A stretch of 45,123 nucleotides of DNA from Candidatus Methanoperedentaceae archaeon HGW-Methanoperedenaceae-1 (GCA_002839545.1 PGYG01000001.1:1-45123); one strand, 5' to 3'; numbered from the stretch's first letter, positions 1-9,682 are shown. The notes: generated from the sequence alone by a model not told the origin. Made by a program: numbers and translations.

Positions 1-873
1 AATCATTGGTCCTGTCTGCTGGAGGAAGTTCTTGGGTGCGCCGCCGCCAACCTCAAGCGCGCCTCTTGTTATGTTTTCATTCATGCTGTGAAACACTATC
101 GCTGCACTTTCAAGAACATCCATTGTAGGACTCGGGTCAACAAAATCCGATGGAGCCATCTTATTTGCGCCTTTCCTGGAAGCTGCAATTATTGGAAGGA
201 AACCCGTGCCCATTCCTACGGATGAATCGGCATATGCAGGTACAAAAACAGGAACATTATGTTTGGATGCGGATGCGATAAACGACTTTTCCGGATGTTT
301 TGCAGTCTCAATAACGCCGTCCCCGAGGGTTTTATAGTAAAAGGCTGTTGAGAATTTTTCAGGGAAAATATTCCTCTCAACTGCTTTTTCAGTAAGTGCC
401 TGGATAATATTATCCTGCGCTACAAGCGTGCGTTCCATGTCGATATACACATCATATATCCGCACAACGTCATGTTCTGCCAGGACATTGTCGTCTGCCG
501 AAAAATCCCCCTGGTGCACCGGCAAACCGTATGCAAAATGAAGGTCATGATAAGTATTTGCGCCGGTTGTGACAATCCAGTCGATGAAACCCAGTTCAAT
601 CATCTTGATTATCACGCCGCCCATACCAACAGGGGTCATGGCACCTGACATCGTAAGGCATATTGTGGAACCTTCATCAATCATGGTCTTGAAAAGATGA
701 CATGCTTCTGCCAGTCTTTTGGCATTGTATCCCATGCAGTCAAACACGTTGTCCACAAGCCCGGTAATGGTCATGTTTTCATTAAGGGATAGTGGGGATA
801 TGGGTTTGCCCTGCCAGCAGGATAGTGGGGATATGGGTTTGCCCTGCCAGCAGTCATGTTTCATATGGTGCAT
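1..873 (-). CDS. Deoxyhypusine synthase family protein (C-terminus runs off the window)
   Basis: Minus-strand reading frame from ATG at 873: MHHMKHDCWQGKPISPLS...TMSGAMTPVGMGG...DWIVTTGANTYHDLHFAYGLPVHQGDF...EVGGGAPKNFLQQTGPM; the GGGxPKN motif is typical of the DHS family. Missing from the ORF track because it is open at the edge. Confidence 0.88.
   Translation of the reverse strand, partial: MHHMKHDCWQGKPISPLSCWQGKPISPLSLNENMTITGLVDNVFDCMGYNAKRLAEACHLFKTMIDEGSTICLTMSGAMTPVGMGGVIIKMIELGFIDWIVTTGANTYHDLHFAYGLPVHQGDFSADDNVLAEHDVVRIYDVYIDMERTLVAQDNIIQALTEKAVERNIFPEKFSTAFYYKTLGDGVIETAKHPEKSFIASASKHNVPVFVPAYADSSVGMGTGFLPIIAASRKGANKMAPSDFVDPSPTMDVLESAAIVFHSMNENITRGALEVGGGAPKNFLQQTGPMI
788..853. 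repeat. Perfect 33-bp tandem duplication (788-820, 821-853) inside the DHS-like gene
   Basis: gatagtggggatatgggtttgccctgccagcag occurs twice back to back; 33 bp = 11 codons, giving CWQGKPISPLS twice. Confidence 0.97.
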
Positions 874-1077
874 TTTGATGTTCTCCGGAATATAAGGGTA
901 TAAGTTACCTTTACGAAATTAAATGTATGGTATTTTTATTTCAAATGCCCTGCATGATATTAAAAACTTGTAATATCCGGGCTGCCAGAAAGTTTTGTGT
1001 CCTGGAAATAAACAGCCACGGGGAATACTGGGGTCACAAATAATTTGTGTTCCATGTGCCCGTGGTTTTCCGGTCAA

Positions 1078-1782
1078 TCATTCATCAGATGCCGGGTTTT
1101 TCTCTTTATCCCGCAACTGCCTCATAACCTCTTCATACTCAAGCGGATGCTCATGTTTCATCTGTTCTTCCGAAAGGTTGCCTGTCAGCCATGCCTTTGA
1201 CATGGGGAAGACCTCCGGGCTGTAATGCACATTCCACCAGTGCACTATGAATATGAACAGGGTCGCAAGCAATGCTTCATCCGTATGGATAAGGGCTGCG
1301 AGATGGACATACGCATACGGTATGTATTTCATCGAAATGAAAGGGAACATGATAATAGGTCCTGTAACACCCAGCATTACCATTCCCCAGAAAGCGCCCC
1401 AGTAGTCGAATTTCTCTTTCCAGCTGTAACGGCTGTATTTCGGATGCTCTGCCCTCCCAAGGTAAAACATAATCGTCTGCCAGAAATCCCTGACATCCTT
1501 TGGTTTTGGCCAGACATCACTATTAAATATGGACTCTTTGGTGAGGAATACATGGAACACGATATGGTATATCCCGAGAAGAATCATCCCGAACCCTGCA
1601 TAATGGTGTATCAGTGTCCTCATCTCAAACCCGCCCATAAGGTTTATTAGTATAGGCGACCACCACGCATCCGGGAATTTGACGGGCATGCCTGAAACCA
1701 CTAAAAGCATGAAAGTCAGTATCATTACCCAGTGCTGTGCAAGCTGGTTGAACGTGAACCGCTTGAATTGTATTTCACCCAT
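1078..1782 (-). CDS. Membrane-bound cytochrome b (formate dehydrogenase/thiosulfate reductase-type b subunit)
   Basis: Multiple TM segments with spaced histidines (FNQLAQHWVMI, LIHHYAGFGMILLGIYHIVFH, ATLFIFIVHWWNVHY). Confidence 0.8.
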   Translation of the reverse strand: MGEIQFKRFTFNQLAQHWVMILTFMLLVVSGMPVKFPDAWWSPILINLMGGFEMRTLIHHYAGFGMILLGIYHIVFHVFLTKESIFNSDVWPKPKDVRDFWQTIMFYLGRAEHPKYSRYSWKEKFDYWGAFWGMVMLGVTGPIIMFPFISMKYIPYAYVHLAALIHTDEALLATLFIFIVHWWNVHYSPEVFPMSKAWLTGNLSEEQMKHEHPLEYEEVMRQLRDKEKNPASDE

Positions 1783-1783
1783 A

Positions 1784-2740
1784 TTACCATCTCCTGTGAA
1801 GTTTAAATCGTGAAAGTAAATCCAGCAAAACCATACCTGCGAAGAAACCTATAACTCCGGTTGTCAGGATTTTGAAAAACTCAGCAATCCAGTACGCAAG
1901 GTCAAAAGGACCTAAATAATATGCCTTCATCTGCGGGGACATGCCAGTCTTATCAAATACCAGTTTGCCGGTATGCAATGACTCTTTATCGTGAACAAGA
2001 CCTGATGCAATATTAGTACCTAATTCAACTCCAGGATGACATCCATCCTTTCCGCAGGTATCAGGGAGATTGGCAGGATACGTACTGGAGTCCGTGTCGG
2101 TATGGGCTTTTGTCTTGTGGTTCTCGTGGCAATCGGAACAGGTAGCCACGAGTACATACCCTTTTTCAAGCGCTTTCCAGTGGTATGATTCTTTATAGGT
2201 GTCGAACCGGTCTGTCTTGATACCGTAATACCATGCACTCATAATATCAGGGTTTGAGTGGCATTTTGCGCAGGTTTCAGGACTGTTATGGTGGTTTGAA
2301 GGTGAGTCCGGGTCATCTATTGGACGTATTTGATGCAGTCCGTGGCAGTCTGTGCATGTTGCTGCTTCTGGATGACCGCTTTTAATTGCATCCCAGTGGA
2401 TGCTCTGTTTATAATCCGATGTTTCACGTGGGTGGCATTTTGCGCATATCTGGGTTATATTTTCCCTTGTCGGGCGACCGATGAAATCACCGGACATCAC
2501 ATTGACGGAAACAATAGAAGCATTCGACTGGGAACTGCCGCCATGACAATCCGCACATGTGAAGCCTTTTTCATAATGGACATTATTCCTGAATTCTGTT
2601 ACTGTTTTCGTATGGCAGTGATAACAAGAAACGTCATCACTGGCTGAGACTACAATAACCAGTGAAAAAAACACAATGGCTGCCATCATAAAACATTTCA
2701 TTTTAGATATAGGGCGAAAGCTCCTACCAGTTAACGACAT
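1784..2740 (-). CDS. Multiheme c-type cytochrome (six CxxCH plus one CX4CH) with N-terminal signal/TM and C-terminal TM
   Basis: CYHCH, CADCH, CAKCH, CTDCH, CAKCH, CSDCH and CGKDGCH; C-terminal hydrophobic helix; 1-nt gap to the cytochrome b gene. Confidence 0.92.
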   Translation of the reverse strand: MSLTGRSFRPISKMKCFMMAAIVFFSLVIVVSASDDVSCYHCHTKTVTEFRNNVHYEKGFTCADCHGGSSQSNASIVSVNVMSGDFIGRPTRENITQICAKCHPRETSDYKQSIHWDAIKSGHPEAATCTDCHGLHQIRPIDDPDSPSNHHNSPETCAKCHSNPDIMSAWYYGIKTDRFDTYKESYHWKALEKGYVLVATCSDCHENHKTKAHTDTDSSTYPANLPDTCGKDGCHPGVELGTNIASGLVHDKESLHTGKLVFDKTGMSPQMKAYYLGPFDLAYWIAEFFKILTTGVIGFFAGMVLLDLLSRFKLHRRW

Positions 2741-3070
2741 TATTTTGTACTCCTGTGATATTTTTTAGATTTTTCAATATCCTATCCTGTTGTATTGTTC
2801 GACCCGTTTTCCCCGTTTTACTCGTTTTGCCGTTTTGAACTGTTTTTCCCTTGTTGTTTAATTATATTTTCCACTTGATGATTTAAATACCTTGTGATTT
2901 TTTTATTTTTGGAAATAAGACCGGGCAAGGCATTTGTAATATCTGCAAGTTCACAATGCTGCTCATTGGAATAATATTGTAATATGCGGGGATAAGACGA
3001 TAGTGGCTGAAAAGTCTGATAGGGATGAAGCGGATGATTGAGGCGCTGGTAAGTGTGCAACGAATTTATG

Positions 3071-3484
3071 TTATTTTAATCTCTCAAGCCTTTCCCTGAA
3101 CTCTTTCCTGTGCCTCTTTTCCTCATCAAGAATATGCCTGAGAACTCCAACCACTTCCTTATCAGCATCCCCGATTACTTCGATATGGCGCTTATACCTC
3201 TCAACTGCACCGGATTCAAGCGATGCCTGTCTCGCAAGCATGCCTTTTAAATCATCGCCACCGAAATCAAGCTCATGGTGCTCCATGCTCGGCTTCCCGC
3301 CCCGTTTCACAATCAGGTCTGCAAGCCAGTTCATGTGCCTCATCTCATCAATACCGATAGCCTCCGTAACCCTGCTCGGGTCACACTCCTTCATGATAAA
3401 AGCGTTTCTCACATAAACCAGCGCAGCCTCTATTTCAAATACAAAATCCTCATTTAGCAGTTTGATAATTTCTTTAACGTCCAT
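3071..3484 (-). CDS. Ferritin-like (bacterioferritin/rubrerythrin-type) diiron domain protein
   Basis: Helical protein with E...DEMRHMNWLADLI and DEEKRHRKEF motifs typical of ferritin-like domains. Confidence 0.75.
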   Translation of the reverse strand: MDVKEIIKLLNEDFVFEIEAALVYVRNAFIMKECDPSRVTEAIGIDEMRHMNWLADLIVKRGGKPSMEHHELDFGGDDLKGMLARQASLESGAVERYKRHIEVIGDADKEVVGVLRHILDEEKRHRKEFRERLERLK

Positions 3485-3590
3485 TTAGTATGCCTCCCAT
3501 CAAGTATTGGAATAATTAATACATAATCTTAATCGTATTTTAACAGTTACGTCACCATACTTTTTATACATCCTTGTTTAACATCAGTCC

Positions 3591-4049
3591 GTGCTTGAAA
3601 CAATCGAATCCTTACTGTTAAACTACGGCTACCCTGGACTCTTCACCGCCAGCTTCCTCGCATCAACGATATTACCTTTCGGCAGCGAGGGAATTCTTGT
3701 CTACCTTATAAGCATGAAATTCAATTTCATGACAGTTGTACTTGTAGCCACAACAGGAAACTTCCTCGGCGCATGCACCAGCTATTACATCGGCTTGAAG
3801 GGGCGGGGATATGCCGAAATAATGCTAAGGATAGGACCTGGTGAGATTGAAAAAGCCGAAAAATACTTCTCAAAATACGGCTCATACGTCCTGTTATTCA
3901 CCTGGCTTCCATTAATCGGGGATGTATTCACGGTAGCCAGCGGAATCCTGCGCCTGCGGTTTGATATTTTCTCCATCCTCGTTTTCACGGGTAAATTCCT
4001 GCGCTATCTTGCTGTTGCATACTTTGCAGGGGTTTTAATACCGGGATAA
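3591..4049 (+). CDS. DedA/SNARE-associated (YqaA-like) small membrane protein
   Basis: LLLNYGYPGLFTASFLASTILPFGSEG...GNFLGACTSYYIG...KYGSYVLLFTWLPLIGDVFTVASGILR; GTG start. Confidence 0.8.
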   Translation: MLETIESLLLNYGYPGLFTASFLASTILPFGSEGILVYLISMKFNFMTVVLVATTGNFLGACTSYYIGLKGRGYAEIMLRIGPGEIEKAEKYFSKYGSYVLLFTWLPLIGDVFTVASGILRLRFDIFSILVFTGKFLRYLAVAYFAGVLIPG

Positions 4050-4057
4050 TAACTTTT

Positions 4058-4756
4058 TCATGATTTCATAACCACATATAGTAGCAGTACTGTAAGGAAT
4101 ATTACATTAACTATCATCGTAAGAAGTAACGCAAACAACAGCGGCGATTTCAAACTAAACACGTCTCTCCATGATGTTCTTTTTAATGACTGCCAGCTAT
4201 CAGCACTTCCAGCTTTTTCATCACCGTCCAGTTTAAGTACATGATTCATGGTAGTCTGGATTGCTATTTCAGTCTGGCTGTCGAATGCCCCTCTCGTTTC
4301 AAGGTACAATACCGCCGACTCCCTCTCAGGAATCCTGTTATTCAAACTCCTGAGCATTTTTATAACCCTTTCCGGCGTGTCATAAGACACCATCCCATTC
4401 AGGTTATCTATAACAACAACACCCTTTCCGGATTTATCCAGCAATTCGTCAAGATACCTCATAAGGCAGTTGTAATCAGTAGGAGATTTACAATACGCAA
4501 CATTTTCCTTTTCCTGTTTCAACCCCATCATACAGCTAATCATATCAATAAACAATATTGACTGGAAAGTAAGACCATACGCACCCATTTTATTTTCAAC
4601 AAATCCAGGTGTCTGCTGGTAGCAAACCCAGACAACAGCATCTAATTTTAACTTATTTACAGACTCATAAACCGCCCTGTAAAGCTGTTCTTCTGAATTA
4701 CGTGACGGCGAAACCGATACCAGTGTACTGTCTTTTGAGAGTACATTTTTAAACAT
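4058..4756 (-). CDS. KaiC/RAD55-like domain protein lacking Walker A, with C-terminal TM anchor
   Basis: VVVIDNLNGMVSYDTPERVIKMLRSLNNR resembles the Walker B region; no GxxxxGK[ST]; hydrophobic C-terminus. Follows a KaiC-like ATPase gene. Confidence 0.55.
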   Translation of the reverse strand: MFKNVLSKDSTLVSVSPSRNSEEQLYRAVYESVNKLKLDAVVWVCYQQTPGFVENKMGAYGLTFQSILFIDMISCMMGLKQEKENVAYCKSPTDYNCLMRYLDELLDKSGKGVVVIDNLNGMVSYDTPERVIKMLRSLNNRIPERESAVLYLETRGAFDSQTEIAIQTTMNHVLKLDGDEKAGSADSWQSLKRTSWRDVFSLKSPLLFALLLTMIVNVIFLTVLLLYVVMKS

Positions 4757-4775
4757 TTACCTCCAGCTATACGAC

Positions 4776-5501
4776 TTAACCACTGAGCAGTACATCATAC
4801 CTGCTGTACACTTCAATACCGTTATCCGTGAAATCAAATTGCCTTATTTCCCTCATATGTTTTATCCATCTCATCTTTGCAATCTGGATTACGTGTGTTA
4901 TTTCACTCAAATCCTGTGACTGTACCCTGCGAAGCACCAGAAGCCCGTCTGTCGCATACTCAACTATGGCGTTCTTTGTGATGCCTGATGCTGCCTCAGC
5001 CTCTGCTGTTATAAATGCAGTTGAATTATTATCTTTTATCATGCTGAACAGACCGAGAAGACGGCTTCTGCTTTCAATCTCATTTTTGCAAAGCATGATA
5101 AAATCCGTTATCGGGTCAATAATAACAACTTCCTTTTTTATCTCGTTTACAATACGAGGCAATTCATCGGTATAGTTTGAGACAAGGTGGAATTCTTCTC
5201 CCCTTAACACAAACTGGACCGGCTTCAGGCACATAAGGGCAAGTTGTTTATTTTCGATATACGGTTCGATGTCCCATCCGTAACGCTTAGATTGTAATAC
5301 CAGTTCCCGCTCGGAGTGGCTCCCCGATATATAAAGGCAGTTGTTGCCATCGGTCAATGATTTATAAAGGAACTGTAGCGACATAAGGGTTTTACCGCTG
5401 CCCGGCGGACCGACCAGACCCACCACATTACCCCTGTTAATTCCTCCATAAAGCATCTCATCGAGACCGGAAATACCTGTACTGAGTTTACTTTCGTCCA
5501 T
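4776..5501 (-). CDS. KaiC-like/RAD55 family ATPase
   Basis: STGISGLDEMLYGGINRGNVVGLVGPPGSGKTLMSLQFLY (Walker A); EVVIIDPITDFIML (Walker B). Confidence 0.88.
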   Translation of the reverse strand: MDESKLSTGISGLDEMLYGGINRGNVVGLVGPPGSGKTLMSLQFLYKSLTDGNNCLYISGSHSERELVLQSKRYGWDIEPYIENKQLALMCLKPVQFVLRGEEFHLVSNYTDELPRIVNEIKKEVVIIDPITDFIMLCKNEIESRSRLLGLFSMIKDNNSTAFITAEAEAASGITKNAIVEYATDGLLVLRRVQSQDLSEITHVIQIAKMRWIKHMREIRQFDFTDNGIEVYSRYDVLLSG

Positions 5502-5597
5502 AACACACCCACAATACTATTTTAATTAATTCAATATAACAGTATGCTCCGAATTATAAAATATTTTGCATTAAATCCTGGAATGTGCGGTGACGGA

Positions 5598-6773
5598 TTA
5601 AAAAAGTGTCCTGAAAGCAACCCCGAACAACCTGATAAGCTGCTTCTTCTGGCTTCCGCCCAGGAGTTTCCTGAAAAGGACAGACGGATGGTCCATATCC
5701 CCGTATTCCGTAATTACGTCCCTTATTTCAGGCTGGTTAAGATAAGCTATAAACTCGTTAAGGTTCTCGTCATTTAATTTCCCAAGTGATTTGTGAATCA
5801 TCATCCCGACAGAAAGTTCCCTGCCGACAGCACTGCGCCACCGTTTTTCGTACTCATCAACAGTTGCTTCGCCACGTACTGCTTTTGCCGCAACCTCACC
5901 TGCTATTTTGGCACATATTGCTCCCATGTATATGCCGCCGCCTGACGTTGGCTTGACCTGTCCTGCCGCATCACCCACAAGCATCACGTTATCCTTTACG
6001 GTCTTATCAGGACAACCAAGCGGGATGCCGCCAACCACATGCTCGGTACGCGAACCCTGGTACCTTGATGCAACAACAGGATGCAGAAGCAGTTTCTCAA
6101 GATAATAACTCGCAGGCTTATCACCAGGATTCTTGGCAAGACCGATTCGCGCCATGCCGTTAAAAGGAACAGCCCAAGCGAAAAAACCGGGTGCAACATC
6201 ATTTCCCGTAAATATCTCGACATATTCAGGGTCGTTGGGGGCATATGGCGCTTCAAACTGCATACCGCCCAGGAACTTGTCGCATTTCGAAAGACCGGCT
6301 GACCGGCAAACTGCGCTCTGCAACCCGTCCGCCCCGATAACCATACCTGCCTGAATCTCTTTTCGCTCACCGTTTGAGATGACAGATACCCTGTTTTTCA
6401 CAACACTTGTGAAACGGGTTTTCATAAGAATGTCCACCCCGCAGTCAAGGGCTTTTTCTACAAGAGCCCTGTCGAAAATTTTCCTGTCAATAACATACGC
6501 CATGACCTCTTTTCCGTTAACGGCAAGTTCAGTCCCATCCGGCGCATACACATAGGCACCTTTCATCTTATTCAGTACGAAACTTCCTTCCCCTATTTCG
6601 CACTCATTGAGGGCTGGCGTACTGATAAGCCCTGTACACTGCACAGGCGAGCCGATACTTGCATGCTCCTCTATTAACAGCGTACGTGCGCCGTTTTTAG
6701 CTGCATATTTTGAAGCCATTGCCCCTGCCGGTCCTGCACCAACTACAACAACATCGTATTTCACGTACTCCAA
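5598..6773 (-). CDS. Geranylgeranyl reductase family FAD-dependent oxidoreductase
   Basis: YDVVVVGAGPAGAMASKYAAKNG; GSPVQCTGLIS; VMLVGDAAGQVKPTSGGGIYMGA. Confidence 0.92.
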   Translation of the reverse strand: MEYVKYDVVVVGAGPAGAMASKYAAKNGARTLLIEEHASIGSPVQCTGLISTPALNECEIGEGSFVLNKMKGAYVYAPDGTELAVNGKEVMAYVIDRKIFDRALVEKALDCGVDILMKTRFTSVVKNRVSVISNGERKEIQAGMVIGADGLQSAVCRSAGLSKCDKFLGGMQFEAPYAPNDPEYVEIFTGNDVAPGFFAWAVPFNGMARIGLAKNPGDKPASYYLEKLLLHPVVASRYQGSRTEHVVGGIPLGCPDKTVKDNVMLVGDAAGQVKPTSGGGIYMGAICAKIAGEVAAKAVRGEATVDEYEKRWRSAVGRELSVGMMIHKSLGKLNDENLNEFIAYLNQPEIRDVITEYGDMDHPSVLFRKLLGGSQKKQLIRLFGVAFRTLF

Positions 6774-6833
6774 TTATCCCGACGGATAATTAATACTTGG
6801 CAGGAAGGATTTATGAATAACTGATAACATAAC

Positions 6834-7316
6834 ATGCAAGCAATGTCTGACCTATTATACACGGTTTCAATGCCATTCAGAAGGAAGGGAAAGGATGTAC
6901 TTAAAGAAAGCGAGTTCATCCTTGCGTTATCCATTGACCTTAAATGGTTCCCGCCTGATTTGGCAAAAACCGTACTGGCACAAGCCGAAAAAGAAGGGCT
7001 CATAAAAAAAGAAGGAGATAATGTCTCGCCTGCTTTTGATGTATCTTCTGTCAAGATACCTTCAGGTTTTAAGCCTGACCCTGGTATTTTCGAGGAAAAG
7101 AGCCTGTTTGACAGGGCTATTGAAAAAATCATGCTCGGAACCGGCATGGAAAAAAGGAACGTAATAGCACTTATAAACAAAAAAAATGAAGAGCTGTCCA
7201 AAATGGTTGAGATAGAGGTCAGTGCCATCCTCGTTGCAATTGAGCAACAAGTGGAGGCTGATGACCTCATTGACGAGGAATATTCAGCTTTAATTAATCC
7301 TTCGTCTTCTCAGTGA
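6834..7316 (+). CDS. DUF2240 family archaeal protein
   Basis: MPFRRKGKDVLKESEFILALSIDLKWFPPDLAKTVLAQAEKEGLIKKEGDNVSPAFD, pattern of the archaeal DUF2240 family. Confidence 0.7.
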   Translation: MQAMSDLLYTVSMPFRRKGKDVLKESEFILALSIDLKWFPPDLAKTVLAQAEKEGLIKKEGDNVSPAFDVSSVKIPSGFKPDPGIFEEKSLFDRAIEKIMLGTGMEKRNVIALINKKNEELSKMVEIEVSAILVAIEQQVEADDLIDEEYSALINPSSSQ

Positions 7317-7572
7317 AGAGCTTGACGAACGCATCACATTCCTTAATTATATCCTTGGACGCCTTCTTAATCACATCAATAGGCTCTGCACCATCCGTTC
7401 TCACGAAAAGTATCGGGTCGCTTATTGTCGGATGTTTAATATCGTATGTTGCTATTTCAACATGCTTATTTTTTAACAGGGCAGTCTTTAAGAAGTTCAT
7501 GAGAGTATGGGACTCTCCGACAATCTTTATATTTATTTCGTTTTCGGTCTTATTAACGATTGTAAGTTGCAT
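7294..7572 (-). CDS. rpoL: DNA-directed RNA polymerase subunit L (Rpo11)
   Basis: INIKIVGESHTLMNFLKTALLKNKHVEIATYDIKHPTISDPILFVRTDG, typical RpoL. Confidence 0.92.
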   Translation of the reverse strand: MQLTIVNKTENEINIKIVGESHTLMNFLKTALLKNKHVEIATYDIKHPTISDPILFVRTDGAEPIDVIKKASKDIIKECDAFVKLFTEKTKD

Positions 7573-7580
7573 GATATCAC

Positions 7581-8381
7581 CTATAATATACCTGTTCCAT
7601 AAGCAGACGAGAGTTTTCTTGTTTCGGTTCTTTCACATTTCGGACATTTCAGTTTATCATTACCGTTATCTTTCACAAGCACAGTCCTGCATTTTGTGCA
7701 GTACGCTTTCATCACGCCGAGTTCCTTACCAACAGTTGAAAGACGCAGGTTCCTCATATCGATAACTTTTGCCTTGACTATGTCAAACGCCGCAAACTCG
7801 TAATTAAGGTCTTTAACATACGCATCCTTGACATTAGAAACATGTATCGCAGCATTTATGTCACCAACAATCCCTCTTTCACCTTTACCTTTTATTCCGG
7901 CAATTTCAACCAGTGCTACCGATTCCCTCATATTGGTTACCTGACCGACTACAATATCACCTAAATTCAATATCGTCGGGCTGTTTGTAAGGGGGATGAC
8001 CGAAACAGACCGGTTTTTATTATTTATATTTACAGTACCTGTGGTTGCCGCATATATATTTCCCCTGTCCTCATAGGTTCCGTTTCTTGAAGTAAATTCC
8101 TCAGAAGTCCCGACAAGGTCGCCCGGTAAGACGAATTCACCCTTTTCTTCAGGTGTTTCCTCTTCAATATTACCCTTTCCAGCCTGGTGTTTAGCAGGTT
8201 CTTTTTCAATAGGTGCTGCCTTTTCCTCTTCGGCATCTGTAATTATTTCCTCTTCGGTTTCGGCTGTTGTTTCCTGAATGACTACTTCTGTTGCCTCTTC
8301 AGCTACTTCTTCTGCCATCTCTTCCACTACAACCTCATCGTTCATGTTCATTTCCTCGCCGTTGCCAGTCTCTTTATCCAT
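7581..8381 (-). CDS. csl4: Exosome complex RNA-binding protein Csl4 with long acidic N-terminal extension
   Basis: VLPGDLVGTSEEFTSRNGTYEDRGNIYA; S1 domain; C-terminal zinc ribbon CTKCRTVL...LKCPKCER. Confidence 0.9.
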   Translation of the reverse strand: MDKETGNGEEMNMNDEVVVEEMAEEVAEEATEVVIQETTAETEEEIITDAEEEKAAPIEKEPAKHQAGKGNIEEETPEEKGEFVLPGDLVGTSEEFTSRNGTYEDRGNIYAATTGTVNINNKNRSVSVIPLTNSPTILNLGDIVVGQVTNMRESVALVEIAGIKGKGERGIVGDINAAIHVSNVKDAYVKDLNYEFAAFDIVKAKVIDMRNLRLSTVGKELGVMKAYCTKCRTVLVKDNGNDKLKCPKCERTETRKLSSAYGTGIL

Positions 8382-8436
8382 CCCAAGCTTTCTCCGGCTT
8401 GTGGGTTTCTTTCTTTTTATTCTAATAATAATCCCT

Positions 8437-9027
8437 CTATCTTTTCTCGATTCTGTAAATCTCTACTTCTATGACCTGTACATCTTTTTTATGAAATCCA
8501 AATGTTCTTTTCATTGGAAAACCGGTTACTTTGTAATCTGTTATTACTGATGGGGTTATGAATTTTTTTATGAATTCCAGGCTTCCTGCGTTGTGTATGG
8601 AGTAAACCACTTCACTTATTTCGAGGGCTTTCCTCAAAAAAGGACGGTCACTCCCTTTTACCTGGGCGCCAAACGGAGGATTCATAACCACCGTATGCGC
8701 ATTCCCGCATACGCTGCTTATATCTATGCATACAAACTCGATTTCTACACCAAGCCTTTCTGCATTTTCTTTTGCTGTCTCAAGGACTTCTTTATCATCA
8801 TCAAAACCTATAACTTTTTCTGCTCCGAGGAGTTTTGCACCGATTGCCATAATCCCGCTTCCACACCCGAGGTCATACACACTTCCTGCAAGGTCTCCCC
8901 TCATATAAGCGAAATGAAGGAGTTCCGAAGCCACGGTTGCAGGTGTTGCATATTGCTCTTTTGATGCTTCAGGTGACCTGAAACCTTCAACCTGTTCAAG
9001 CATTATTTCAAGATGTCTCTGTTTCAT
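8437..9027 (-). CDS. METTL5-like SAM-dependent methyltransferase
   Basis: [16 protein letters not shown]...[19 protein letters not shown]...[10 protein letters not shown]; start chosen at the internal Met. Confidence 0.85.
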   Translation of the reverse strand: MKQRHLEIMLEQVEGFRSPEASKEQYATPATVASELLHFAYMRGDLAGSVYDLGCGSGIMAIGAKLLGAEKVIGFDDDKEVLETAKENAERLGVEIEFVCIDISSVCGNAHTVVMNPPFGAQVKGSDRPFLRKALEISEVVYSIHNAGSLEFIKKFITPSVITDYKVTGFPMKRTFGFHKKDVQVIEVEIYRIEKR

Positions 9028-9031
9028 ATCC

Positions 9032-9682
9032 TTATATTTTCCTCGCAGTGATATGAAGAGCCGGAAGCATGGCTTCACCGTCCATTTTTACGGAAGTAAG
9101 GTACTGTCCGGTAAGTGTCTTGATTTCCATCCTTTCCCTGCCTTTTTCATTTTTCAAAATGTTTCCCAGTATTTTAAGGTGCGACCTGCCAAATTCATCA
9201 GGGATTGTAATATCGCGTTTAACACTCTCGACAGTAATCTCCCCGAAACCGGAAACGTCAAGAATGCGTGTCAGGTCTTCAAGTTCATGCCTGTACAATA
9301 CTCCCCTTCTTTCCAGTATCTCATTAAATAAAAGGGTTGAACGCTGCGGTTCGTTTTGCGGCAACCATAATGTCGTCATGAACGAGAATACGGAATCCCT
9401 GTTAATTATCCTTGCTGTTTCCTTAAACACCATAAGAAGCCATTTTAAAGGCACAATGTCAAAATAATGATACGATACTACAGCATCAAATGCTGGTTTT
9501 CTAAAGGGTAAATAGTAAGGACTCATAATAACGGCATTGCCTGCTTTTTTTACTTTTGTTATACCTGAAACTGCAAGGGGCAATTCAACTGATAGCATGC
9601 CCCCTAAATCAAGTACGCGGGAGCCGGGATTCAGTGGGGTGCGTTCGATGAAGTCCAGTCTGTCTTTTGCTGTGTATGGCAT
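9032..9682 (-). CDS. Class I SAM-dependent methyltransferase-like protein
   Basis: [25 protein letters not shown]...[21 protein letters not shown]...[17 protein letters not shown]. Confidence 0.6.
   Translation of the reverse strand: MPYTAKDRLDFIERTPLNPGSRVLDLGGMLSVELPLAVSGITKVKKAGNAVIMSPYYLPFRKPAFDAVVSYHYFDIVPLKWLLMVFKETARIINRDSVFSFMTTLWLPQNEPQRSTLLFNEILERRGVLYRHELEDLTRILDVSGFGEITVESVKRDITIPDEFGRSHLKILGNILKNEKGRERMEIKTLTGQYLTSVKMDGEAMLPALHITARKI

Noticed and set aside
2818-3060. 80-aa minus ORF between the cytochrome and ferritin-like genes
   Set aside because: No recognisable family, biased composition, and its 3' end is the CGTTTT repeat; insufficient support for a gene.
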